Assembly (NCBI GenBank): GCA_026552835.1
Contig: JAPMTY010000097.1
Span: 1 to 5,851, forward strand
Direction of reading: 5' to 3'
Length of the DNA: 5,851 nucleotides
Origin: Candidatus Methanoperedens sp.
Lineage (GTDB): Archaea > Halobacteriota > Methanosarcinia > Methanosarcinales > Methanoperedenaceae
The notes under the pieces: model-generated
What the model saw: only the letters and a program-made list of their open reading frames with translations
Told to the model about the DNA's origin: nothing
The model's database searches: none
Shown: piece by piece, positions 1 through 5,851 of the stretch
Layout of the letters: each line of letters opens with the position of its first letter
How positions within the stretch are numbered: the first letter of the stretch is position 1
Position numbers and translations under genes: made by a program

Positions 1-1052
<1,052 letters not shown>

Positions 1053-1251
1053 GAACACGGATGACATGGATCGGCGCATCCGTGTCAACCGTTGCGCCAG
1101 TTGACGTCGCCCAACCGTCACGTCAGTTGACGCCGTGCACACGTATGCCAGCGCACCTGGCATACGTGGACGCGTCCTCAAGGGCGCGCAACCCTTGACG
1201 TATGGCTCTCGACATACGTGGAGATCTGTGTCATCCGTATAATCCGTGTTC
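1053..1251. repeat. 199-bp hairpin-rich element bounded by terminal inverted repeats (MITE-like or structured intergenic repeat)
   Basis: The left end (1053-1072) reads GAACACGGAT then GACATGGATC. The right end (1223-1251), read on the other strand, starts with the same GAACACGGAT, has nine extra bases (TATACGGAT), then GACACAGATC; 18 of the 20 shared positions match. Between the ends are at least five hairpins in series: 1063-1086 (9-bp stem with one G-U, 6-nt loop), 1102-1125 (6 bp, 12-nt loop), 1140-1168 (perfect 12 bp), 1178-1198 (7 bp) and 1198-1219 (7 bp, 8-nt loop). CAGTTGACG is repeated directly (1098-1106, 1124-1132), as is CATACGTGGA (1161-1170, 1213-1222). The element is visibly G+C-richer than its flanks and starts 8 nt beyond the upstream phosphatase stop codon. 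No reading frame in it looks coding. It could be a mobile miniature element, a structured transcript end, or both. Confidence 0.8.
1140..1168. repeat. Perfect 12-bp stem-loop inside the 199-bp element
   Basis: CACGTATGCCAG (1140-1151) pairs fully with CTGGCATACGTG (1157-1168) across the 5-nt loop CGCAC. It is the strongest hairpin in the window. The ACGTATG/CATACGT core returns in the weaker hairpin at 1198-1219, which suggests internal duplication. No T tract follows on either strand, so it does not look like a classic intrinsic terminator. Confidence 0.85.
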
Positions 1252-1259
1252 TATCGCAT

Positions 1260-2669
1260 TCAATCCTTTATCCGCCTGATGATAATCAATCCCGCGATAT
1301 TCACTATCAATATCAGGATAATTGCTATAAAACCCCTGTTACTTATGCCGGGTCCGCTATCAGGTTTGATTAAATTGAACTGCTTATCCGAATCAAGCGA
1401 CACTTTTTCCTCAAAATTAACACCATCGCCAGTTGCTTTGAGGGTATAACTTGAGTTTAGCGGCAACCCCGTAAAAATAAGCTCGGAATCCGAGCGCTCG
1501 GAAACTTTTTGGCCATTATTCCATAAGGATACCTGGTATTTAGGGTCGGATCTTACAAAAATGCTGGCATATTTTTTTACATTGATGGCATTGCCGTCTG
1601 CATACTGGAGGTGTGCCGGCAGGTCAAGTACACCCAGAAGCGTGGGAGCTATGTCTTCCTGCCCATATTCTCCGTTAATGACTCCCGTTACTGTATTCGG
1701 GGAAAGGATAACGAGAGGGATTCTCATGCTTTCAAGCCTGGTTGAATATTTATCCCCGCTGTGCCCGCCCCTTCTTGCGTTAAGCGTGGCAAATGACATG
1801 CCATGATCAGCCGTGACAAAAAGGGCGATATTATTGTCAAGCGCTGTTTTATAAATTGGATAAAAATCAGCATCAAGCGCCTCAATAAGCTTCACATAAT
1901 CATCATCCCCCATATTATGACCACCGCTATCGATCTCCCCCACATTCATTGTCATGAGGAATCGTTGGGTTGGGTGTTTTGTTATCATTCCGGTCGCCAC
2001 GGCATTTGCCGCATCAATTCCCCACCTGTTGAATGCGGAATATTTCTCTGCACCTTTTCTGTTATCCAGGTAGGAGGGAAGTTTCATCTTCCACTCATAC
2101 ATTACATCATAGATACCTGACGGGGCCTTCCCTGCCTGTATCGAGATCAGGGGATCATCAACGGAATTGTTCTGAGCATACAAAATAATGTCCTGTTCGT
2201 TTCGCATATTTATGAAATCGCCTGTTTGCATAACTGCAAGATTAGCAAAACCGTGCTCTCTTGTGACATCAAATATCGTGGCATCCGGATAGCCCACAGT
2301 TTCTTCGTTCGCATCTGAAAAACCTGTCACTATCATGGAATGTGCGATACCCGTGATGGGATGTCCGGTTCTTATATCTGCTATCCTTGCCCCGAATGAC
2401 AGGTTATGCGTCTTTGCTTTCACAAGTATTGATCCATCAAGTGCTGTTGGTGAATATTCGGGATAAAAATACGAAGAGCCAAAGCCATCAACAATGAAAA
2501 GTATAGCGCTTTGTGGTCTTTCTACCTTGTTCAAAGTAATTTCAGAAACGGCAACGGCGGTGTTTGACATTGAGATAAATGATAACAATAATAGTATAAC
2601 TAAGAATATTTTTTTAAGGTTATTTATTTTGATGCAGTTATCAGGGTTAATCATTTTTATAAAAGTCAT
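1260..2669 (-). CDS. Secreted, membrane-anchored alkaline-phosphatase-superfamily hydrolase
   Basis: A 469-residue metal-dependent phosphatase or phosphodiesterase predicted to act outside the cell. The N-terminus has a signal peptide: basic NNLKK, hydrophobic core about 21-33, and a plausible cleavage after AVA (40). The catalytic domain spans about 55-365 and shows the superfamily's metal ligands: D61 in IVDGFGS, D247 and H251 in EIDSGGH, D288 and H289 in TADHG, and H303 in GGHSG. The likely nucleophile is S111 in GIAHSMIVTG. A small beta-rich domain (about 377-436) precedes a C-terminal membrane helix (about 446-464) and a basic tail (RRIKD), so the enzyme should be tethered with its body outside. 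The tail resembles a tripartite sorting signal, but no PGF or PEF motif is present. The substrate cannot be read from sequence; iPGM-like, nucleotide-pyrophosphatase-like and sulfatase-like members share these motifs. The start at 2669 is favoured by a TATA-like box about 26 nt upstream; ATG 2654 is the alternative. Confidence 0.88.
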   Translation of the reverse strand: MTFIKMINPDNCIKINNLKKIFLVILLLLSFISMSNTAVAVSEITLNKVERPQSAILFIVDGFGSSYFYPEYSPTALDGSILVKAKTHNLSFGARIADIRTGHPITGIAHSMIVTGFSDANEETVGYPDATIFDVTREHGFANLAVMQTGDFINMRNEQDIILYAQNNSVDDPLISIQAGKAPSGIYDVMYEWKMKLPSYLDNRKGAEKYSAFNRWGIDAANAVATGMITKHPTQRFLMTMNVGEIDSGGHNMGDDDYVKLIEALDADFYPIYKTALDNNIALFVTADHGMSFATLNARRGGHSGDKYSTRLESMRIPLVILSPNTVTGVINGEYGQEDIAPTLLGVLDLPAHLQYADGNAINVKKYASIFVRSDPKYQVSLWNNGQKVSERSDSELIFTGLPLNSSYTLKATGDGVNFEEKVSLDSDKQFNLIKPDSGPGISNRGFIAIILILIVNIAGLIIIRRIKD

Positions 2670-2690
2670 TTTATCGCATAACTCTTTAAA

Positions 2691-2698
2691 ACTATAAA
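2691..2698 (-). promoter_or_regulatory. Probable TATA box of the phosphatase gene
   Basis: TTTATAGT on the minus strand is centred about 26 nt before ATG 2669, the usual archaeal TATA-to-start distance. There is no Shine-Dalgarno motif before the ATG, so the transcript is probably leaderless. Confidence 0.5.
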
Positions 2699-2888
2699 GT
2701 ATTTTGTGTGGTTGAAGGGATGCAAATGCTCATATTCTAAAAGGAAGAACACGCTTTTATAATTGGTCGCTGCTGTCAACCCGTAGAAATCGCTTTAAAT
2801 CGTTTGTGAAAAGGAAAAAAGGAGACCGGTTCAAATCGTGTAGGTAATCTTAACATCTATACAAAATTATTATGATTCATACGTTTTT

Positions 2889-3581
2889 TTAATTAGTCTT
2901 AGTCAATTTAAGAATCACAGGTTCAAATGAACCAGGTGATTCGATTAACCCCCCATTTGAATATGCAAAGTCTATTTTTGCTGTTGCAGAGAAGCTATAA
3001 ATTAAATTATTTTCCACATCTTCAGTATCGATATCATAAATTAAATATAAATTGTTTTCTTTACTTTGATTAGTATGATTTATATCGAAATCCGTATAAT
3101 TTATATTATAAATAATAATATCTGGAAATTGAAATATGCCGTTTTCAATACCAACAGTTTTGAATTCAGAAGGCCAACTCCAGCTTGTATTTAATAATTG
3201 ATCATTATTTAAAAACCCCCAAACTGAATAGTATTTAATTATAAAAATCCTATCGCTGTTTTTCTTAATTATAACAGTTGGACTTACTCTTACTTCACCG
3301 TTTTGCGTGTTATTAAAATGTTGCATTATTCTTATTGTTGGAGTTGCATTTAACTTGCTATTTTCATTTATGGTGTTTTGTTTTTGTAAATCTAGAACGC
3401 TGTTTTGGATACTAAATGTTGTATGAAAAATATAAATTGTTAAAGCTATAGACAGAAAGGAAACAAAAAGCTGAAGTTGTGAAATATTCCAAAATGGAAT
3501 TTTTTTCTTGAGCCGCCGAAGGGGAATGCTTCTGCAAAGAAGATGTTTTATTGTCCAGAATTTTTCTATTAACTTTTTCAT
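2889..3581 (-). CDS. Hypothetical single-pass membrane protein with an extracytoplasmic domain
   Basis: I do not recognise this 230-residue protein. The first 30 residues are strongly basic (KK, RR, KKK) and precede one hydrophobic helix at about 36-56. By the positive-inside rule the N-terminus is cytoplasmic and residues 57-230 lie outside. A short polar, possibly helical stretch (57-75) leads into a beta-rich, Asn- and Ile-rich domain. Several N-glycosylation sequons fall on the predicted outer side (N78, N131, N161, N168, N171), which fits archaeal surface proteins. No cysteine pairs, metal sites or catalytic motifs stand out. The gene is clearly more A+T-rich than its neighbours and so may be acquired. 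It lies on the same strand as the phosphatase, 219 bp away, so co-transcription is uncertain. ATG 3581 is supported by a TATA-like box 27 nt upstream; no Shine-Dalgarno motif is visible. Confidence 0.75.
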   Translation of the reverse strand: MKKLIEKFWTIKHLLCRSIPLRRLKKKIPFWNISQLQLFVSFLSIALTIYIFHTTFSIQNSVLDLQKQNTINENSKLNATPTIRIMQHFNNTQNGEVRVSPTVIIKKNSDRIFIIKYYSVWGFLNNDQLLNTSWSWPSEFKTVGIENGIFQFPDIIIYNINYTDFDINHTNQSKENNLYLIYDIDTEDVENNLIYSFSATAKIDFAYSNGGLIESPGSFEPVILKLTKTN

Positions 3582-3601
3582 TCGTTCTTGTTTAGGGGAA
3601 A

Positions 3602-3615
3602 CTATTATTTAATAA
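3602..3615 (-). promoter_or_regulatory. Probable TATA box of the 230-residue membrane protein gene
   Basis: TTATTAAATAATAG on the minus strand is centred about 27 nt before ATG 3581, consistent with a leaderless transcript. A second A+T-rich stretch (about 3621-3632, ATAAAATATC) is a weaker candidate that would leave a short leader. Confidence 0.4.
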
Positions 3616-3689
3616 CCTCTGATATTTTATGGTCAAGAAAGAATAATATTATGCTCAAAGGAAGATGCAAATAAAAAGATTACTGAGCA

Positions 3690-3700
3690 TTAAATATATA
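3690..3700 (+). promoter_or_regulatory. Probable TATA box of trm56
   Basis: TTAAATATATA is centred about 27 nt before ATG 3722. The bases before the ATG (ACAGCCC) carry no Shine-Dalgarno motif, so translation is probably leaderless. Together with the minus-strand box at 3602-3615 it makes a divergent promoter region. Confidence 0.6.
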
Positions 3701-3721
3701 TGAAATGCATATTTACAGCCC

Positions 3722-4258
3722 ATGAGAATAGTGATATTAAGGCTCGGTCACCGTATTCAGAGAGACCAGAGGATAACCACACACGTTGCACTTACCGCGC
3801 GCGCTATGGGGGCTGAGGGGATGCTGCTTGATTCCGATGACAGCGGCATAGAAAAAAGCCTGGAAGATGCGGGAGCAAGATGGGGAGGTTCATTCTACGT
3901 CAAAAGGATCACAAGCTGGAAAAGCGAGATCAAAAAGTGGAAAGAAGCGGGAGGAAAAGTAATTCATCTCACAATGTATGGCATAAATCTTCCCGATGCG
4001 ATCCCCGAAATCTCAACGGACGCTATTATGATCATTGTAGGCGCCGAAAAAGTCCCGCCTGAACTCTACGGGCTTGCGGACTGGAATATAGCTGTGGGAA
4101 ACCAGCCGCATTCTGAGGTTGCAGCGCTTGCCATCACGCTTGACAGGTTACAGGCTGCATCGGGCAAGGATGCCCTGAGAACACATTTTTCGGATGCAAA
4201 ATGTGAGATCATACCACAGAGGGCAGGAAAAGAGGTTAAAGACAACTGGACAAAGTAA
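3722..4258 (+). CDS. trm56: tRNA (cytidine(56)-2'-O)-methyltransferase, archaeal Trm56, SPOUT class
   Basis: This cytoplasmic enzyme transfers a methyl group from S-adenosylmethionine to the 2'-OH of C56 in the T-loop of archaeal tRNAs, stabilising the tRNA elbow. The 178-residue length fits the family. Recognisable blocks are the N-terminal LRLGHR..RD.R.TTHVALTARAMGAEG (7-33), the central strand VIHLTMYG (80-87), and the C-terminal trefoil-knot blocks VGAEKVPPELYG (106-117) and ADWNIAVGNQPHSEVAALA (119-137) that form the cofactor pocket in SPOUT enzymes. The gene appears intact with no missing motif. It is read divergently from the membrane protein gene and lies upstream of the ATP-grasp and tfe genes on the same strand. 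The 227-bp gap after it, holding a repeat, leaves co-transcription open. ATG 3722 fits both the family N-terminus and the TATA spacing. Confidence 0.96.
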   Translation: MRIVILRLGHRIQRDQRITTHVALTARAMGAEGMLLDSDDSGIEKSLEDAGARWGGSFYVKRITSWKSEIKKWKEAGGKVIHLTMYGINLPDAIPEISTDAIMIIVGAEKVPPELYGLADWNIAVGNQPHSEVAALAITLDRLQAASGKDALRTHFSDAKCEIIPQRAGKEVKDNWTK

Positions 4259-4346
4259 AATTAATATTCATGTCTATAGATAACTCTATGTTAATCTACG
4301 GATTACCATAATATATTATAATTGAATACCAAACAATTCAAACTAT

Positions 4347-4414
4347 CTTTGCGTCCTTTGCGCTCTTTGCGGTGAAAATAATCATGCACCGCAAAGGACG
4401 CAAAGAGCGCAAAG
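4347..4414. repeat. Inverted repeat built from 9-nt CGCAAAG units
   Basis: Two 28-nt arms (4347-4374 and 4387-4414) face each other across a 12-nt A+T-rich spacer and pair at 24 of 28 positions. Each arm, read from the spacer outward, is CACCGCAAAG followed by two 9-nt units, GACGCAAAG and AGCGCAAAG. The order of these units is swapped between arms, which accounts for all four mismatches. The element lies in the trm56 to ATP-grasp spacer. Similar ACCGCAAAGGACGCAAAG strings are, from memory, scattered through the intergenic DNA of many environmental bacteria and archaea; their role is not known to me. A frame starting at GTG 4372 reads through the right arm into the ATP-grasp gene but is probably not translated. 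Confidence 0.85.
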
Positions 4415-4477
4415 TGTTCGGCAATTTGTTAATAAATTATGTTCTTGATTATAATTTACGGTCATGGTATTTTGGAT

Positions 4478-4482
4478 GGAGG
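4478..4482 (+). promoter_or_regulatory. Shine-Dalgarno site deciding the ATP-grasp start
   Basis: GGAGG lies 3 nt before ATG 4486. The spacing is shorter than the usual 5-8 nt, but this is the only strong ribosome-binding motif near the conserved N-terminus. It favours 4486 over the upstream GTG at 4372. Confidence 0.65.
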
Positions 4483-4485
4483 ATT

Positions 4486-5601
4486 ATGAAAGGCGTTAAG
4501 AAAGTAATTGTCATCGGAAACAGCGTCCGCAGTATTGCCTGCTCGGCAAGAAGGACAGGATATACTGTTTATGCCCTTGACCGTTTTGGGGATATAGATA
4601 TGCAAAAATGCGCCACAAAAGCGCATATCATTGAAAATATGGATGCAACGGATTTAAAGCATAAGATTGAATCCTTTGGCGGCGCTGATGCCATTGTCCT
4701 TGGGCCGGGGTTTGAGCACCTGAAATTTAAAAATGCCCTGAACAACACTGAAGAAATAATGGAAGAAGCGGGAAACAAATCCAAACTCCCAAAGTCGCTG
4801 AGCTCGATGGGGATTCCTCATCCTGGGACTGAAACAATTGATAAGGCGGATGTTTTAGGATTTCCGCTTATTATCAAACCAAAATCAGGGTCGGGTGGAT
4901 TGAAGAATATTATTGTCAGAACCGGTGAAGAATTGAACTTTTTCAGAGAGAGAAGGAATTCACATGATTTCATCGCCCAGGAATTCGTGGAGGGAATACC
5001 ATGCAGCGCCTCTGTAATAAGTACGGGGGATGAGGCGGTGGTTGTCGCTGTAAATGAACAGCTGATTGGTATCCCAAGGCTCACAAGATTGCCTTTTGCT
5101 TATTGTGGCAATGTCACTCCCTTCGAGACAAAATCCAGGCAGGAGATGGAAGAATATTCAAAGCAGATCGCCATTGAATTCAAGCTTCGGGGTTCAAATG
5201 GGATTGATTTCATGCTGACCGATAAGGGCCTTTATGTCATTGAGGTAAATCCACGCTTCCAGGGAAGTATTGACACTGTTGAGCTTTCAACAGGCCTGAA
5301 TGTTTTTGATGCTCATATAAAATCGTTTTCTGGTGAGCTTCCCGCATTAAGAGAACCCCGATGTTTTGCCGCAAAGAATATTATTTATGCAGATAAGAAA
5401 TTAAAGATAAACAGGGATATTTCGGATACGCTGGTCAAATACATGAGTAAAGGGAAGGCAGCAGACATTCCCAACCCCGGACAGGAAGTTCATCCTGATG
5501 AACCGGTGACGACGATACTTGCAACCGCCAGAACGCGCAAGATGGTTCAAGAAAAAGTGAGGAGATCGGCGCAATATATAAAGGGCAAAACGGAAGTTTA
5601 A
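4486..5601 (+). CDS. ATP-grasp family ligase (predicted ATP-dependent carboxylate-amine/thiol ligase)
   Basis: A 371-residue cytoplasmic ATP-grasp enzyme; the family activates a carboxylate as acyl phosphate and joins it to an amine or thiol. From M1 = 4486, an N-terminal Rossmann-like domain starts KKVIVIGNSVRSIACSARR (5-23). The ATP-binding lysine and glycine-rich loop are KPKSGSGGL (131-139). The hinge is AQEFVEG (164-170). The metal- and ATP-binding end of the fold includes GSNGIDFML (236-244) and VIEVNPRFQGS (251-261, E253 and N255). All key positions are present, so it should be active. It resembles the archaeal COG2232-type ligases; the substrate is not deducible. The reading frame extends upstream to GTG 4372, but those 38 codons run through a DNA repeat and look spurious, while ATG 4486 has a GGAGG before it. 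tfe follows at 35 nt, suggesting an operon. Confidence 0.88.
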   Translation: MKGVKKVIVIGNSVRSIACSARRTGYTVYALDRFGDIDMQKCATKAHIIENMDATDLKHKIESFGGADAIVLGPGFEHLKFKNALNNTEEIMEEAGNKSKLPKSLSSMGIPHPGTETIDKADVLGFPLIIKPKSGSGGLKNIIVRTGEELNFFRERRNSHDFIAQEFVEGIPCSASVISTGDEAVVVAVNEQLIGIPRLTRLPFAYCGNVTPFETKSRQEMEEYSKQIAIEFKLRGSNGIDFMLTDKGLYVIEVNPRFQGSIDTVELSTGLNVFDAHIKSFSGELPALREPRCFAAKNIIYADKKLKINRDISDTLVKYMSKGKAADIPNPGQEVHPDEPVTTILATARTRKMVQEKVRRSAQYIKGKTEV

Positions 5602-5626
5602 AGTCCTATAAAGATAATAAAGATAT

Positions 5627-5632
5627 GGTGAT
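5627..5632 (+). promoter_or_regulatory. Shine-Dalgarno site supporting a TTG start for tfe
   Basis: GGTGAT matches the complement of the archaeal 16S rRNA 3' end and lies 4 nt before TTG 5637. Before the alternative in-frame ATG at 5625 there is only A+T-rich sequence. Confidence 0.5.
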
Positions 5633-5636
5633 TTTT

Positions 5637-5851
5637 TTGATTGATTTAAATGATCCGGTTATTAAAGGTTATCTAATAAATCTTGTTGGGGAGGAAGGAT
5701 ACAAAGTAGTTGCGAATATGCCCGAAGGTGAAGTCACAGATGAAAAGATAGCCCAGGCGACAGGTGTTTTATTAAATATTGTCAGGCGCACTCTTTTCAT
5801 ATTATATGAGAACAGGCTTGCTAATTATCGAAGAGAAAGGGATACTGACAG
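5637..5851 (+). CDS. tfe: Transcription factor E (TFE, archaeal TFIIE-alpha), N-terminal part, cut by right edge
   Basis: TFE joins the archaeal preinitiation complex with TBP, TFB and RNA polymerase and helps open promoter DNA. The visible 71 codons encode most of the N-terminal winged-helix domain: (M)IDLNDPVIKGYLINLVGEE, NMPEGEVTDEKIAQATGV, then LNIVRRTLFILYENRLANYRRERD, the recognition-helix and wing segment typical of methanogen TFE. The C-terminal zinc ribbon lies beyond the window. ATG 5625 would add four residues (MVIF). TTG 5637 is preferred because a GGTGAT ribosome-binding motif precedes it and because homologues, as I recall them, start just before the DLNDP block. The gene lies 35 nt after the ATP-grasp stop and is probably co-transcribed with it. 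Confidence 0.93.
   Translation, partial: MIDLNDPVIKGYLINLVGEEGYKVVANMPEGEVTDEKIAQATGVLLNIVRRTLFILYENRLANYRRERDTD

Noticed and set aside
1053..1251. CRISPR array interpretation of the hairpin-rich region
   Set aside because: Repeated pieces are 9-10 nt, differ in orientation and spacing, and no 25-37-nt repeat with unique spacers exists.
1246..2120. Plus-strand open frames over the phosphatase gene
   Set aside because: They overlap a minus-strand gene with a full set of catalytic motifs, and they show no recognisable domains or ribosome-binding sites.
2828..2837. GGTTCAAATC, resembling a tRNA T-loop
   Set aside because: The flanking five bases do not form a T-stem (ACCGG against CGTGT), and no acceptor, D or anticodon arms can be placed around it. 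A similar GGTTCAAAT at about 2919-2927 is inside a coding gene.
2760..2840. AAATCG occurring three times, as a possible CRISPR or iteron start
   Set aside because: The copies are only 6 nt, irregularly spaced, and have no longer shared flanks, so they do not form an array.
4259..4346. Intrinsic terminator after trm56
   Set aside because: There is only a short palindrome (TCTATAGA, about 4272-4279) and scattered A+T, with no stable stem followed by a T tract. The strong inverted repeat at 4347-4414 also lacks a T tract downstream.
4372..4485. 38-codon N-terminal extension of the ATP-grasp ORF from GTG 4372
   Set aside because: It starts inside the left arm of the CGCAAAG inverted repeat and reads straight through the right arm. 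ATG 4486 has a GGAGG upstream and begins the conserved Rossmann-like N-terminus.

Overview
The window looks like a chromosomal piece of a methanogen-related archaeon, most likely in the Methanosarcinales / anaerobic methanotroph (ANME-2d, Methanoperedens-like) sphere. The archaeal identity rests on two archaea-specific housekeeping genes: the SPOUT tRNA C56 2'-O-methyltransferase (Trm56) and the N-terminal half of transcription factor E (TFE). TATA-like boxes sit about 26 nt before several start codons, and Shine-Dalgarno motifs sit before internal genes. The genus is an inference; the sequence alone does not fix it.

Left half, all on the minus strand. Positions 777-1 hold the first 259 codons of an F-type ATP synthase beta subunit that runs off the left edge. 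Its wording ([20 protein letters not shown]) fits the 'alternate' or N-ATPase family, a bacterial-type rotary ATPase found in some Methanosarcinales beside their normal A-type enzyme. Upstream of it lie an A+T-rich leader (778-1052) and a 199-bp hairpin-packed element with terminal inverted repeats (1053-1251). The element begins 8 nt after the stop codon of a secreted, membrane-anchored alkaline-phosphatase-superfamily enzyme (2669-1260). Next comes a 219-bp spacer with no recognisable feature, then an A+T-rich gene for an unrecognised single-pass membrane protein (3581-2889).

Right half, all on the plus strand. A divergent promoter region (3582-3721) leads into trm56 (3722-4258). A 227-bp spacer follows, holding an inverted repeat made of 9-nt CGCAAAG units (4347-4414). 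Then come an ATP-grasp ligase gene (4486-5601) and, 35 nt later, the start of tfe (from 5637, cut by the right edge). The last two probably form an operon; trm56 may be transcribed with them or separately.

The right half is conserved archaeal information-processing context. The left half is more accessory: a probably acquired ATPase, a surface enzyme, a low-GC orphan and a mobile-looking repeat. I saw no CRISPR array, transposase, toxin-antitoxin pair or defence system. The most unusual items are the two structured repeats, both built from roughly 9-nt units arranged as inverted arms.
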